In this document: positions 1 through 9,305 of the stretch, one piece after another
How positions within the stretch are numbered: the stretch's first letter is position 1
Layout of the letters: the number at the start of each line of letters is the position of its first letter
Assembly (NCBI GenBank): GCA_031262785.1
Contig: JAISHB010000072.1
Coordinates: 1-38,589, forward strand
Reading direction: 5' to 3'
Source of the DNA: Prevotellaceae bacterium
GTDB taxonomy: Bacteria; Bacteroidota; Bacteroidia; Bacteroidales; Bacteroidaceae
Length of the DNA: 38,589 nt
Position numbers and translations under genes: made by a program
Notes under the pieces: generated by a model
What the model saw: the letters and a program-made list of their open reading frames with translations, nothing else
What the model was told of the DNA's origin: nothing
Database searches by the model: none

Positions 1-44
1 AATGGGGTTTCTGCAAGCAATAAACAGCCTTGTTCCGATACGAA

Positions 45-110
45 ATTGGGCGAACGTATCTTTCGATACGCCCGCCCAATCTATTGGGGTGCTATCCGTT
101 GTGGATAGCA
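45..110. repeat. Nested inverted repeats downstream of recA
   Basis: Just past the recA stop there are two strong hairpins. One has 8-bp arms at 90-97 and 103-110 with a 5-nt loop. The other pairs ATTGGGCG (45-52) with CGCCCAAT (73-80), followed by an internal CGTATC/GATACG stem (55-60 and 65-70). The segment 75-80 could instead pair with ATTGGG at 83-88, so two folds are mutually exclusive. No clear U-run follows on the minus strand, so this is a structured 3' end rather than a textbook terminator. Bases 1-44 hold nothing I can assign. Confidence 0.55.
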
Positions 111-122
111 AGGAGGAGCGTG

Positions 123-1151
123 TTATTTCTTCATGGCCTCAAAGATGAGGCCTTCCAGTTCGTCGGCCAGCTCGGGGTTGTCGGCCACCACCTGTTTGGA
201 GGCGTCGCGTCCTTGTCCCAGCTTGGTGTCGTTGTAGCTATACCACGAGCCGCTCTTCTTGATGATACCCAGCTCGGCGCCCAAGTCGATGATTTCGCCC
301 GAGCGGGAGATGCCTTCGCCAAACATGATGTCGAACTCGGCTTTGCGAAATGGGGGAGCCACCTTGTTCTTGACTACCTTGACGCGGGTTTGGTTGCCGA
401 TGACCTCGTCGCCGTCTTTGAGTTGCTGGGCGCGGCGAATGTCGAGGCGCACCGAGGCGTAGAACTTGAGGGCGTTGCCGCCGGTGGTGGTTTCGGGATT
501 GCCGAACATCACGCCAATCTTCTCGCGCAGCTGGTTGATGAAGATGCAGGTGGTGCGTGTCTTGCTCACCGCAGCGGTGAGCTTGCGCAGGGCTTGCGAC
601 ATCAGGCGGGCTTGCAAGCCCACTTTGTTGTCGCCCATGTCGCCTTCTATCTCGGCTTTGGGCGTGAGGGCGGCCACCGAGTCAACCACAATGATGTCGA
701 TGGCCGACGAGCGAATCAGTTGCTCGGCAATCTCGAGCGCTTGTTCGCCGTTGTCGGGCTGCGAAATCAGCAGGTTGTCTATGTCTACGCCCAGCTTGGC
801 GGCATAGAAGCGGTCGAAGGCGTGCTCGGCGTCGATAAAGGCGGCAATGCCTCCCGCCTTCTGTGCCTGGGCAATGGCATGGATGGCCAAGGTGGTCTTG
901 CCGGACGATTCCGGCCCGTAGATTTCGATGATGCGCCCGCGCGGATAACCGCCCACGCCCAAGGCGGCGTTTAGGGCAATGGAGCCGGTGGGGATTACTT
1001 CCACTTCTTCTACGCTTTCGTTGCCCATCTTCATGATAGAGCCTTTGCCGAAGCTCTTCTCTATCTTGTCCATGGCGGCTTGCAGCGCTTTGAGTTTCTC
1101 GCTGGGAGCCGATGCGTTGGTCTCGAACATTAGTTCGTCTTTTTTAGCCAT
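123..1151 (-). CDS. recA: Recombinase RecA
   Basis: RecA forms ATP-dependent filaments on single-stranded DNA, catalyses homologous strand exchange and triggers the SOS co-protease response. The 342-residue protein has the usual RecA length. The Walker A motif GPESSGKT is at residues 79-86, the Walker B region [10 protein letters not shown] at about 153-162, and the DNA-binding L2 loop ([14 protein letters not shown]) at about 217-230. The C-terminus is short and ends in a mixed EAMKK tail. The start is ATG at 1151. The gene lies 44 bp downstream of the carboxyspermidine dehydrogenase gene on the same strand, with no terminator between them, so both are probably transcribed from the promoter near 2440. 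I saw no LexA-type box. Confidence 0.98.
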   Translation of the reverse strand: MAKKDELMFETNASAPSEKLKALQAAMDKIEKSFGKGSIMKMGNESVEEVEVIPTGSIALNAALGVGGYPRGRIIEIYGPESSGKTTLAIHAIAQAQKAGGIAAFIDAEHAFDRFYAAKLGVDIDNLLISQPDNGEQALEIAEQLIRSSAIDIIVVDSVAALTPKAEIEGDMGDNKVGLQARLMSQALRKLTAAVSKTRTTCIFINQLREKIGVMFGNPETTTGGNALKFYASVRLDIRRAQQLKDGDEVIGNQTRVKVVKNKVAPPFRKAEFDIMFGEGISRSGEIIDLGAELGIIKKSGSWYSYNDTKLGQGRDASKQVVADNPELADELEGLIFEAMKK

Positions 1152-1195
1152 ACGTTTCTTGAATTATAAGTTGTTGAATAATTGGTCGGGAAGGA

Positions 1196-2389
1196 TTAGA
1201 GTTCGAGGTCGCCGTCCAGCTGTTCGTGCCAAGGCAGTCCCTGCAAGCCCAGTTGCGCCATGAAGGGGTCGGGGTCGAACTCTTCCACGTTCCACACGCC
1301 CGGACGCCGCCATTTGCCTTGCAGGCACATCATGGCGCCAATCATGGCGGGAACGCCGGTGGTGTAGCTCACGCCCTGCATGCCGGTTTCTTGGTAGGCG
1401 GCTTGGTGGCTGCAGTTGTTGTAGACGTAGTAGGTGTGCTCTTTACCCTCTTTGAGACCGCGGATGCGGCAGCCGATGGAGGTTTCGCCCTCGTAGTTCG
1501 CCCCCAAGTCTTGCGGATTGGGCAGCACGGCTTTGAGGAACTGCAGGGGAACGATTTTCACGCCGTTGTAGTCCACCTCGTCGATACGTGCCATGCCAAT
1601 GTTTTGTATCACGCGCAAGTGGGTGAGGTATTCTTGTCCAAAGGTCATCCAGAAGCGGGCGCGCTTGAGGGTGGGGAAGTGCTTGACCAGCGACTCCAAC
1701 TCTTCGTGGTAGAGCAGATAGGAGTCGCGTGCCCCGATGTTCGGGTAGGTGAGTGCCCGGTGTATCTCCAGCGGTTGGGTGGTGATCCACTGTCCGTCTT
1801 GGTAGTAGCGCCCGTTTTGGGTAATCTCGCGGATGTTGATTTCGGGATTGAAGTTGGTGGCGAAAGCCTTGTGATGGTTGCCGGCGTTGCAGTCAACGAT
1901 GTCAAGGTAGTGAATCTCGTCGAAGTGATGCTTGGCGGCGTAGGCGGTGTAGATGCCGCTGACGCCCGGGTCGAATCCGCATCCGAGGATGGCGGTCAGG
2001 CCTGCCTCTTCGAACCGTTGTTTGTAGGCCCACTGCCAGCTGTATTCAAAGTGGGCAACATCCTTGGGTTCGTAGTTGGCGGTGTCTAAGTAGTGGACGC
2101 CGCTTTTCAAACAGGCCTCCATGATGGTGAGGTCTTGGTAGGGAAGCGCCACATTGATGACGATGTCGGGGTGGAAGCGGTCGAACAAACGGGTAAGTTC
2201 GTCCACATTGTCGGCATCCACCTGTGCGGTTTGGATGTCGGGGCGGCCAATAGCACGGGCGATGGCCTCGCACTTGGCGCGCGTGCGGCTGGCAATTAGT
2301 ATCTCTGTAAAAACGTCGGGGTTTTGAGCCACCTTGTGGGCGACGACAGTGCCTACGCCGCCGGCACCGATGATCAGTACTTTACTCAT
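1196..2389 (-). CDS. Carboxynorspermidine/carboxyspermidine dehydrogenase (saccharopine dehydrogenase family)
   Basis: This 397-residue protein belongs to the saccharopine dehydrogenase-like family. A Rossmann NAD(P)-binding motif GAGGVG lies at residues 8-13, and the family segment GCGFDPGVSG is near residue 145. Its full-length pattern matches the carboxy(nor)spermidine synthase branch used by Bacteroidetes for polyamine synthesis. That enzyme condenses aspartate semialdehyde with putrescine or diaminopropane and reduces the product with NADPH. The partner decarboxylase (NspC type) is not in this window. A true lysine-pathway saccharopine dehydrogenase is a less likely alternative. The gene sits directly upstream of recA, which looks like an operon of convenience rather than a functional link. 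Confidence 0.85.
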   Translation of the reverse strand: MSKVLIIGAGGVGTVVAHKVAQNPDVFTEILIASRTRAKCEAIARAIGRPDIQTAQVDADNVDELTRLFDRFHPDIVINVALPYQDLTIMEACLKSGVHYLDTANYEPKDVAHFEYSWQWAYKQRFEEAGLTAILGCGFDPGVSGIYTAYAAKHHFDEIHYLDIVDCNAGNHHKAFATNFNPEINIREITQNGRYYQDGQWITTQPLEIHRALTYPNIGARDSYLLYHEELESLVKHFPTLKRARFWMTFGQEYLTHLRVIQNIGMARIDEVDYNGVKIVPLQFLKAVLPNPQDLGANYEGETSIGCRIRGLKEGKEHTYYVYNNCSHQAAYQETGMQGVSYTTGVPAMIGAMMCLQGKWRRPGVWNVEEFDPDPFMAQLGLQGLPWHEQLDGDLEL

Positions 2390-2439
2390 GGTTGTTGGAG
2401 TGTTATTCGTTAGAATGGGGAACGATTTTTATTGGCAGA

Positions 2440-2447
2440 CAAATATA
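2440..2447 (-). promoter_or_regulatory. Bacteroidetes -7 box for the dehydrogenase-recA unit
   Basis: Read on the minus strand this is TATATTTG, a perfect match to the Bacteroidetes -7 consensus TAnnTTTG. It lies about 50 bp upstream of the dehydrogenase ATG, in the 98-bp gap after glf. The -33 region is weak (GTTT near 2464-2467), so the call rests mainly on the -7 box and its position. Confidence 0.5.
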
Positions 2448-2487
2448 AGAGTTAATCGGGGATAAACAGACATGTTGCGTACCTTAT

Positions 2488-3594
2488 TTATGTTTGGCTG
2501 CGCCACAGTTTGAGGGCACTTGCCACGGCATCGTCCATGTCGGTGTAGGCATATTGTGCCAGCCGTCCGCCAAACAACACGTCGGGCAATTGGGCGGCCA
2601 TCTCTTTGTAGCGGGCGCACAGGCGGTTGTTCGCCTCGTCGTTCACCGGATAGTAGGCCTCTTTGCCGCGGGAGTAGTTGTCGGGGTATTCATAGGTAAT
2701 CACCGTGGAGGGTTGTGTCCCAAACTCGAAGTGTTTGTGTTCGACGATGCGGGTGTAGGGCACTTCGCGCTCGGTATAGTTAACTACGGCGTTGCCTTGG
2801 AAGTTGTCGGTATCGGTGAGGTGACGATGTTCGAAGCGCAGGCTGCGGTAGTCGAGGGCACCGTGCTCGTAGTGGAAGTATTGGTCGAGACAACCGGTGA
2901 AGAGCACCTTGTGTGCCACGGTGTCCCAGTGGGCGCGGTCGTCGAAATAGTCGGTATCGGTGCGCACCTCGATGCCTTCGAGCAGGGCATCGATCAGGCG
3001 GTTGTATCCTCCCGCGGGGATGCCTTGATAGAGCGCGTTGAAGTAGTTGTTATCGAAGGTGAAGCGGAAGGGAAGCCGACGGATGATGAAGGCGGGCAGC
3101 TCGGTGGCCGGTCGTCCCCACTGTTTTTCGGTGTATCCCTTGATGAGGCGTTGGTAGATGTCGTCGCCACATAGCTTGAGGGCTTGTTCTTCGAGGTTGG
3201 CGGGATGTTCGATGTGGCGGTAGGCGCCCCGTTGCTCCTCCAGCTTGGCTTGTGCCTGGGAGGGAGTGTGCACGCCCCAGAGTTGGTAGAAGGTGTTCAT
3301 GTTGAAGGGAAGGTTGTAGAGCTTCCCGTGATGGTAGGCCAGCGGTGAATTGGTGTAGCGGTTGAAGCTGACGAAGCGGTTGACGTAGTCCCAGACTTCG
3401 CGGTTGTTGGTGTGGAAGATGTGTGCGCCGTAGAGGTGTACCTGGATGTCGGCCACCTCCTGGCAGTAGATGTTGCCGCCGGTGTGCCCACGCTTTTCAA
3501 TGACCAGACAACGCTTGCCGTGGCGGTGAGCTTCGTGGGCAAAGACGGCCCCAAAGAGGCCGCTCCCCACGATGAGGTAATCATATGCTATCAT
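2488..3594 (-). CDS. glf: UDP-galactopyranose mutase
   Basis: This flavoenzyme interconverts UDP-galactopyranose and UDP-galactofuranose, supplying galactofuranose for surface polysaccharides. The 368-residue length is typical. The FAD-binding motif VGSGLFGA is at residues 9-16, the second dinucleotide-fold segment EKRGHTGGNIY at 33-43, and the family motif YGAHIFHT at 55-62. The start is ATG at 3594. It lies 50 bp downstream of metK on the same strand, with no visible terminator between. No glycosyltransferases or other capsule genes are nearby, so glf is isolated from the locus it serves. Confidence 0.96.
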   Translation of the reverse strand: MIAYDYLIVGSGLFGAVFAHEAHRHGKRCLVIEKRGHTGGNIYCQEVADIQVHLYGAHIFHTNNREVWDYVNRFVSFNRYTNSPLAYHHGKLYNLPFNMNTFYQLWGVHTPSQAQAKLEEQRGAYRHIEHPANLEEQALKLCGDDIYQRLIKGYTEKQWGRPATELPAFIIRRLPFRFTFDNNYFNALYQGIPAGGYNRLIDALLEGIEVRTDTDYFDDRAHWDTVAHKVLFTGCLDQYFHYEHGALDYRSLRFEHRHLTDTDNFQGNAVVNYTEREVPYTRIVEHKHFEFGTQPSTVITYEYPDNYSRGKEAYYPVNDEANNRLCARYKEMAAQLPDVLFGGRLAQYAYTDMDDAVASALKLWRSQT

Positions 3595-3644
3595 GAAGAC
3601 GGGATGTTGGTTTGATGAATGGCCGCTTGCACCTGTCGTGGGAA

Positions 3645-4937
3645 TCAGAGATGGAAGGCTGCTTTAATCTGCTCTACGTAGTCGAGCTTCTCCCACGTGA
3701 AGAGTTCGACGGTTAGCTCCTTGTTGCCGGCGTAGCGCGAGCAGAAATGCTTGGTAACGGTTTGCGGTTCGCGCCCCACGTGGCCGTAGGCGGCCGTCTC
3801 CAAGTAGATGGGGTTGCGCAGCTTGAGGCGCTCTTCGATGGCGTGCGGGCGCAGGTCGAAAAGTTGATCTATGCGGCGGGCTATCTCACCGTCGGTCATC
3901 GGCACGTGGCTGCGTCCGTAGGTGTTGACGTAGAGATTGATGGGGCGTGCCACGCCGATGGCGTAGGAGATCTGCACCAGCATCTCGTCGGCCACGCCGG
4001 CGGCCACCATGTTCTTGGCGATGTGACGGGCGGCGTAGGCGGCGCTGCGGTCGACCTTGCTGGGATCTTTGCCCGAGAAGGCGCCGCCGCCGTGTGCCCC
4101 CTTGCCCCCGTAAGTGTCGACGATGATTTTGCGTCCGGTCAGACCCGTGTCGCCGTGCGGCCCGCCAATGACAAACTTGCCGGTGGGGTTGACGTGGTAG
4201 GTGATGTCCGCTTTGAACAGCGCCACCGTGCGCGGCGAGTGAATGGAGGCGATGACGCGGGGCATCAGTATTTCGATGACGTCACGGCGGATAGCGGCGA
4301 GCATCTGCTCGTCGGCACGCAGCTGGGCCTCCTCGCTCGGGTCGTCGGGTTGAATGAATTCGTCGTGCTGGGTCGAGACCACGATGGTGTCGATGCGCAC
4401 CGGAGTGCCTTGGTCGTCGTATTCGATGGTGACTTGGCTCTTGGCATCGGGGCGCAGGTAGGTCATGTGCAACCCTTCTCTGCGGATGTCGGCCAGCACC
4501 CGCAGGATGCGGTGGGCCAGATCGAGCGGCAGGGGCAGGTAGTTTTCGGTTTCGTTGGTGGCGTAGCCGAACATCATGCCTTGGTCGCCGGCACCCTGCT
4601 CCATGGGGTCGATGCGTTCCACCCCGCGGTTGATGTCGGGGCTTTGCTCGTGGATGGCCGAGAGCACCCCGCACGAGTTGCTTTCAAACATATATTCGCC
4701 CTTGGTGTAGCCAATGCGTTGGATCACCTCGCGGGCAATGAGTTGGAGGTCGACATACGCTTTGGTTTTCACTTCTCCGGCCAGTACCACCTGTCCGGTG
4801 GTGACCAGTGTTTCGCAAGCTACTTTTGAACTGGGGTCGTAGGCCAGCAGTTTGTCAAGTACGGCATCCGATATTTGATCGGCTACCTTGTCGGGGTGTC
4901 CTTCCGACACCGATTCGGATGTGAATAAGTATCCCAT
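3645..4937 (-). CDS. metK: S-adenosylmethionine synthetase
   Basis: MetK makes S-adenosylmethionine from methionine and ATP in the cytoplasm. The 430-residue protein shows the N-terminal GHPDK motif (residues 13-17), the GAGDQG loop at 115-120, and the ATP/phosphate signature GGGAFSGKD at 283-291. It is longer than the roughly 384-residue E. coli enzyme, as is common in Bacteroidetes, with extra sequence in the middle domain. It starts only 9 bp after the folK stop, so the two are almost certainly co-transcribed. Its product is the substrate of QueA, encoded two genes upstream. I saw no SAM riboswitch in the short gap. Confidence 0.98.
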   Translation of the reverse strand: MGYLFTSESVSEGHPDKVADQISDAVLDKLLAYDPSSKVACETLVTTGQVVLAGEVKTKAYVDLQLIAREVIQRIGYTKGEYMFESNSCGVLSAIHEQSPDINRGVERIDPMEQGAGDQGMMFGYATNETENYLPLPLDLAHRILRVLADIRREGLHMTYLRPDAKSQVTIEYDDQGTPVRIDTIVVSTQHDEFIQPDDPSEEAQLRADEQMLAAIRRDVIEILMPRVIASIHSPRTVALFKADITYHVNPTGKFVIGGPHGDTGLTGRKIIVDTYGGKGAHGGGAFSGKDPSKVDRSAAYAARHIAKNMVAAGVADEMLVQISYAIGVARPINLYVNTYGRSHVPMTDGEIARRIDQLFDLRPHAIEERLKLRNPIYLETAAYGHVGREPQTVTKHFCSRYAGNKELTVELFTWEKLDYVEQIKAAFHL

Positions 4938-4946
4938 AAATAATCG

Positions 4947-5453
4947 TTATAAGTTAGAAGTTGGATAATTAGCAATTGGGAGAGGCGCTGCCGGGGCCAT
5001 CTCATCGCACAGTTGCCGCACGCTCTTGTCCAGCAGCGGATGGATGACATCGGGGGCTATCTCACAGAGGGGTTGCAGCACAAAGCCCCGAAGGTGCATG
5101 AGCCGGTGGGGCAGCTGCAGGGTGGGAGTGTCGATGACCCACCCGTCGCAAAGCAAGAGGTCGATATCGATGAGGCGGTCGCGATAGACACCGTGGCTGC
5201 TCTTGCCACTCCGTCCCATGGCCTGTTCGATGGTTTGGGTGCGGCGGAGCACCTCTTCCGGGGCGAGCGAACTCTCCACGCAGAGGGCGGCATTGAGGAA
5301 CTTGTTGGCGGAGGCGAAACCCCACGGGGCCGTGGCATAGAAAGCCGACAGGGCAATGACCCTCCCTATCCGCGCTGCAATGTAGTCTACGGCCGTGCGC
5401 AGGTTCTCCTCTTTGCGGCCGAGGTTGGTGCCTAATCCGAGGTAGTAGTTCAT
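4947..5453 (-). CDS. folK: 2-amino-4-hydroxy-6-hydroxymethyldihydropteridine pyrophosphokinase (HPPK)
   Basis: HPPK transfers pyrophosphate from ATP to 6-hydroxymethyl-7,8-dihydropterin in folate biosynthesis. The 168-residue protein has the N-terminal GLGTNLG motif (6-12), the substrate-binding APWGF segment (42-46), and the metal-binding signature RDRLIDIDLLL (91-101) with the two aspartates D96 and D98. The start is ATG at 5453, 9 bp downstream of the queA stop. It is part of the conserved truB-queA-folK arrangement of Bacteroidales. Confidence 0.96.
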   Translation of the reverse strand: MNYYLGLGTNLGRKEENLRTAVDYIAARIGRVIALSAFYATAPWGFASANKFLNAALCVESSLAPEEVLRRTQTIEQAMGRSGKSSHGVYRDRLIDIDLLLCDGWVIDTPTLQLPHRLMHLRGFVLQPLCEIAPDVIHPLLDKSVRQLCDEMAPAAPLPIANYPTSNL

Positions 5454-5462
5454 CCGGCGGGA

Positions 5463-6518
5463 TTAGTCGACAATCAGCATGGCATCGCCGTAGGTACCGA
5501 AGCGATACTCTTCGGCAATGGCCACGCGGTAGGCCTCCATCACCTGTTCGTATCCGCCGAAGGCGGCCACCACCATCAAGAGGGTCGACAAGGGCATGTG
5601 GAAGTTCGAAACCATGGCCGTGGCCACGGTGAAGTCGTGGGGGGGGAAGATGAATTTGTTGGTCCATCCGTCGTAGGTCTTCATGTGTCCGTCGGTGCTG
5701 ACGGTGCTTTCGATGCCGCGCATCACGGTGGTGCCCACGGCGCAGACCTGTTTGTTGGCATCCTTGGCACGGTTGACGCGGTCGACGGCTTGTTGGGTCA
5801 CAATCAGCTGCTCGGAGTCGGTCTTGTGCTTGGTGAGGTCTTCCACATCGATGTCGCGGAAGTTGCCCAAACCGGCATGCAACGTCAGGTAGGTGAAGCC
5901 GACCCCCTTAATCTCCAACCGTTTCATCAGCTCGCGGCTGAAGTGGAGGTTGGCCGTGGGAGCGGTGACGGCTCCTTCGTGTGCGGCAAAGATCGACTGG
6001 AAGCGTTCGGCATCTTCCGGCTCCACCGGTCGGGTGATAATGCTGCGGGGCAGAGGTGTTTCCCCCAGCGCGTAGAGTGCTTTCTTGAAGTCGTCGTGCG
6101 AACCGTCGAACAAGAAGCGCAGGGTGCGGCCGCGCGAGGTGGTATTGTCAATCACTTCGGCCACCATCGCATCGTTCTCGCCGAAATAGAGCTTGTTGCC
6201 GATGCGTATCTTGCGGGCAGGGTCAACCAGCACGTCCCACAGGCGGAGGTCTTCGTTCAGCTCGCGCAGCAGGAACACTTCGATGCGGGCACCGGTCTTC
6301 TCCTTGTTGCCGTAGAGGCGGGCGGGGAATACCTTGGTGTCGTTGAAGACAAAGAGGTCGCCGTCGCCAAAGTATTCGAGGATGTCTTTGAACACCTTGT
6401 GTTCTATCTTGCCTGTCCGACGGTGCAAGACCATCAGGCGGGCTTCATCCCGGTACTTGGTGGGATGCGAGGCAATGCGTTCCTCGGGAAGTTTGAATTT
6501 AAATTGTGACAGTTTCAT
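5463..6518 (-). CDS. queA: tRNA preQ1(34) S-adenosylmethionine ribosyltransferase-isomerase
   Basis: QueA transfers and isomerises the ribosyl group of S-adenosylmethionine onto preQ1 at the tRNA wobble base, forming epoxyqueuosine. The 351-residue length is normal. Family motifs include [11 protein letters not shown] (58-68), [13 protein letters not shown] (181-193), the segment [13 protein letters not shown] (LHAGLGNFR, about 213-221) and a near-terminal TYGDAMLI. The start is ATG at 6518, 28 bp after truB. Together with TruB it places two tRNA-modification genes side by side, next to the gene that makes QueA's cofactor (metK). Confidence 0.97.
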   Translation of the reverse strand: MKLSQFKFKLPEERIASHPTKYRDEARLMVLHRRTGKIEHKVFKDILEYFGDGDLFVFNDTKVFPARLYGNKEKTGARIEVFLLRELNEDLRLWDVLVDPARKIRIGNKLYFGENDAMVAEVIDNTTSRGRTLRFLFDGSHDDFKKALYALGETPLPRSIITRPVEPEDAERFQSIFAAHEGAVTAPTANLHFSRELMKRLEIKGVGFTYLTLHAGLGNFRDIDVEDLTKHKTDSEQLIVTQQAVDRVNRAKDANKQVCAVGTTVMRGIESTVSTDGHMKTYDGWTNKFIFPPHDFTVATAMVSNFHMPLSTLLMVVAAFGGYEQVMEAYRVAIAEEYRFGTYGDAMLIVD

Positions 6519-6546
6519 ATTTCAATCTATTGGTGTTTTACGGATG

Positions 6547-7266
6547 TTATTCGGGGGTTGATTGGGGAAGGGTCAGTTCTTGCTCATCGAGCCACCGGTC
6601 GAAGCTAAGCGGGTCGAGGCACTCTTCGAGGCGCACCGCTCCGATGCGGGTACGTTCCAGTGCCGTGAGGTGGGCGCCGCTGCCGAGCGCCTCTCCGATG
6701 TCGCGGGCCAGAGAACGGATGTAGGTGCCTTTGCTGCAGACCACGCGGATGCGGATGTCGGGCAGTGCGCACGCCAGCAGCTCCATCTCGTCGATGGTGA
6801 CTTGCTTGGGCTGGAGGGCGACCTCTTCACCCTTGCGGGCGAGGTGGTAGGCACGCCGGCCGTCTATCATGCAGGCCGAGAAGAGGGGAGGCGTTTGGGC
6901 AATTTCCCCTACAAACCGAGGTAAGGTACGCTCCACCAACTCACGGGTGATGTGTGCCGTGGGGTAGGTGGCGTCAATCTCGTGCTCCAAATCGTAGGAG
7001 GGAGTGGTGGCACCCAACCGAATGGTGGCCACATACTCTTTGGTTTGATGCTGAAACGATTCGATGCGTTTGGTGGCACGGCCGGTGCAGAGTATCATCA
7101 CGCCGGTGGCCAACGGGTCGAGCGTGCCGGCATGACCCACCTTCAGCTTCTTGATTTTCAGTCGGCGACACAGTTGGTGGCGTACCAATCCCACCAGCTT
7201 GAAGGAAGTCCATTCCCGTCCGTAGGGCTTGTTAAAGTAGAGCACTTCTCCTGCTACGAAATCCAT
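6547..7266 (-). CDS. truB: tRNA pseudouridine(55) synthase
   Basis: TruB converts U55 in the T-loop of tRNAs to pseudouridine. The open frame extends upstream to 7338, but the start chosen is ATG at 7266, where homology begins (MDFVAGEVLYFNKPYG). This start overlaps the uppP stop in a TAATG arrangement, so translation is probably coupled. It gives 239 residues. The catalytic motif GHAGTLDPLATG places the nucleophilic aspartate at D50. The protein lacks a long C-terminal PUA extension, as is usual for short bacteroidal TruB. Confidence 0.95.
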   Translation of the reverse strand: MDFVAGEVLYFNKPYGREWTSFKLVGLVRHQLCRRLKIKKLKVGHAGTLDPLATGVMILCTGRATKRIESFQHQTKEYVATIRLGATTPSYDLEHEIDATYPTAHITRELVERTLPRFVGEIAQTPPLFSACMIDGRRAYHLARKGEEVALQPKQVTIDEMELLACALPDIRIRVVCSKGTYIRSLARDIGEALGSGAHLTALERTRIGAVRLEECLDPLSFDRWLDEQELTLPQSTPE

Positions 7267-8129
7267 TATGCAATCGTTATATTGGCTCCCATGGCCAGCA
7301 TGAGCAGCAAAACTCCTCCGGCCAAGATGCGATACCATCCAAAGGCCTTGAAACCATACTTGGTCACAAAGCTGATGAAGAACTTAATGGCCAGCAAGGC
7401 CACCACAAAAGCCACCACATTGCCGACAATCAAGGTCGACAGGTTGTTGACCAACAGTTGCACGCCACCCTCGGAGAGCAACAACTTGAGCAGCTTGTAG
7501 CAGCTGGCGGCAAACATGGTGGGTACGGCCAGAAAGAAGGAAAACTCGGCGGCGTTCTTGCGCGTCATCTTCTGCGCCATGCCCCCCACAATGGTGGCCA
7601 TAGAGCGCGACACACCCGGTATCATGGCAATGCACTGAAACAGGCCGATGGCCAAGGCGCGCTTTTCAGTGAGCACCGTATCGTTGCTTCCCTTGGAGAA
7701 GATGCGGTCGCAAAAGAGCATGAAGATACCGCCCAACACCAGCATCACGGCCACCACGGTGACGCTCTCCAGCAACTCGTCTATCTTGTCGCTGAAGATA
7801 AAGCCCAGTACGGCCGCCGGCAAGAAGGCAATCAGCAGCTTCCAATAGAAGTCGAACCGGTGGAGGAAGCGTTGCACGGCCGATACCCCGGAGGGCAGCG
7901 GGTCGTGGTTGATGCGGAAGAAGCGCTTCCAGTAGAGCCACACCACCGAGAGGATGGCGCCAAACTGAATCATCACCAAGAAGGCCTTCACAAATTCGGT
8001 ACTCTCGATGCCCAGCAGGTGTTGGGCAATCATCATGTGTCCGGTCGACGACACGGGCAGAAATTCGGTCAATCCCTCTACGATGGCGATGATAATGGTT
8101 TGGAGTATGCTTAGCTCTTCCATGCTCAC
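7266..8129 (-). CDS. uppP: Undecaprenyl-diphosphatase
   Basis: UppP (BacA) dephosphorylates undecaprenyl pyrophosphate, recycling the lipid carrier for peptidoglycan and O-antigen synthesis in the inner membrane. The 287-residue hydrophobic protein carries the two family motifs, EGLTEFLPVSSTGH (18-31) and PGVSRS (171-176, with the catalytic arginine). The first possible start is GTG at 8129, which overlaps the upstream TGA in a GTGA. An ATG at 8123 is equally plausible and would remove two residues. It shares one base with truB at its 3' end. Confidence 0.96.
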   Translation of the reverse strand: MSMEELSILQTIIIAIVEGLTEFLPVSSTGHMMIAQHLLGIESTEFVKAFLVMIQFGAILSVVWLYWKRFFRINHDPLPSGVSAVQRFLHRFDFYWKLLIAFLPAAVLGFIFSDKIDELLESVTVVAVMLVLGGIFMLFCDRIFSKGSNDTVLTEKRALAIGLFQCIAMIPGVSRSMATIVGGMAQKMTRKNAAEFSFFLAVPTMFAASCYKLLKLLLSEGGVQLLVNNLSTLIVGNVVAFVVALLAIKFFISFVTKYGFKAFGWYRILAGGVLLLMLAMGANITIA

Positions 8130-8356
8130 GACTTCGATTTGGGCTTACGCAGCACGGCGTAGATCATAAACAGGAATCCGGCCAGACTCACCAAGGGGGC
8201 TACCACGATGCGGCGGGTACTGAAGATGTCCGGTTCGAAACGGGTCATCGTTGACGAGGGGCCGGTCATCAGCACAAAGCCGAGGACAACAACGGCCATG
8301 GCAACGGCCAGCAGCACAAAGTTGGTCTTGTCGAAAGCAAATTTCTCTTTACTCAT
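8126..8356 (-). CDS. DUF3098 small membrane protein
   Basis: This 76-residue protein has two predicted transmembrane helices (about 12-32 and 48-68), a short loop containing PDIFSTRRI, and a basic C-terminus (RKPKSKS). The pattern matches DUF3098, a Bacteroidetes family of unknown function. In this phylum it is routinely found between ftsX and uppP, as here, which suggests a role in the cell envelope or division. That role is inference from context only. Its stop overlaps the possible GTG start of uppP. Confidence 0.88.
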   Translation of the reverse strand: MSKEKFAFDKTNFVLLAVAMAVVVLGFVLMTGPSSTMTRFEPDIFSTRRIVVAPLVSLAGFLFMIYAVLRKPKSKS

Positions 8357-8402
8357 GAGCTTTATATATTATATATAATAATAGGTGAATGATAAATAGC
8401 CA

Positions 8403-9287
8403 TTAAATGTAATACAGCGTGCCTGCTTTCATCCGCAGGAACTTATTGATGGAAAGATAGGCACACAAGCCGGTGATGCAGACCCCGAAGAGCAGCACCA
8501 AGGCCGACACCCACAACATCACCGGCGGGGTGATGATGGCCACCAAGTCGGGTTCGTAGTTCATCAGCCCGTAGGCGCCGATCCACAGCAGCGTGTCGGC
8601 AATGGCGGCCGAGAGCAATCCAATGCGCAGGTTGCGCCAGATGAAGGGCTTGCGGATAAATCCCCAACCGGCTCCCACCAACTTCATGGTGTGGATGAGG
8701 AAACGCTTGGAATAGATGGTCAGGCGGATGGTGTTGTTGATCAGGGCAAACGAGATGAGCGTCAGCAAGACGGCCAGCCCCAACAGTATCAAGCTGATGC
8801 TGCGGATGTTGTCGTTGACCATGTCGATGAGGTCGGCTTGGTAGCGCACCTCCTGCACGTGCTTGATTTGTCCCAGTTGCTGCTCGATGGCGGCTATGCT
8901 GTCGGTATTGGCATACTCCGAACGGAGGGTCAGTTCGATGGAGGCGCGCAGCGGGTTGTATCCGAGAAACTCTTGCGGGTCGGTGCCCATCGCCTCAATC
9001 TGTTCTTCGAGAGCTTGTTTTTTGGAGATGTAGGTGGTTTGGCGGGCATAGGGTTTCCGGTCTATCTGCTGCTGCAGCGTCAAGATGTCGGCCTCCTTCA
9101 TTTCGTCGCCTATCACCAGCGAGAGGTGGATGTTCTCTTTGACATGCCGGGAGAGACCTCGGGCGGTGAGTACAAAAAAGACCACCATTCCCAGCAACAA
9201 CAACACCAGCGTGGTGCTGATGCTCGAGGTGATGAACTGGATGTCAATCCACGGGGCAGCGGTATGCGCTTCTTTTCTGGGTTTCAT
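8403..9287 (-). CDS. ftsX: Cell division protein FtsX
   Basis: FtsX is the ABC-type permease partner of FtsE. It controls peptidoglycan hydrolases at the division site from the inner membrane. The 294-residue protein has a first membrane helix at about 20-42, a periplasmic domain of about 120 residues, and three C-terminal helices (about 165-187, 215-240 and 258-282), the expected FtsX topology. The start is ATG at 9287. ftsE is not adjacent, which is common in Bacteroidetes. The gene follows the methyltransferase by 18 bp. The 46-bp gap before DUF3098 is very AT-rich. Confidence 0.94.
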   Translation of the reverse strand: MKPRKEAHTAAPWIDIQFITSSISTTLVLLLLGMVVFFVLTARGLSRHVKENIHLSLVIGDEMKEADILTLQQQIDRKPYARQTTYISKKQALEEQIEAMGTDPQEFLGYNPLRASIELTLRSEYANTDSIAAIEQQLGQIKHVQEVRYQADLIDMVNDNIRSISLILLGLAVLLTLISFALINNTIRLTIYSKRFLIHTMKLVGAGWGFIRKPFIWRNLRIGLLSAAIADTLLWIGAYGLMNYEPDLVAIITPPVMLWVSALVLLFGVCITGLCAYLSINKFLRMKAGTLYYI

Positions 9288-9305
9288 GCTTCGCCGTATG
9301 GGGGA

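Noticed and set aside
8361-8385. AT-rich near-palindrome between ftsX and DUF3098
   Set aside because: The symmetry is imperfect and simple-sequence in nature, with no consensus -7 box. It may just be a low-melting spacer.
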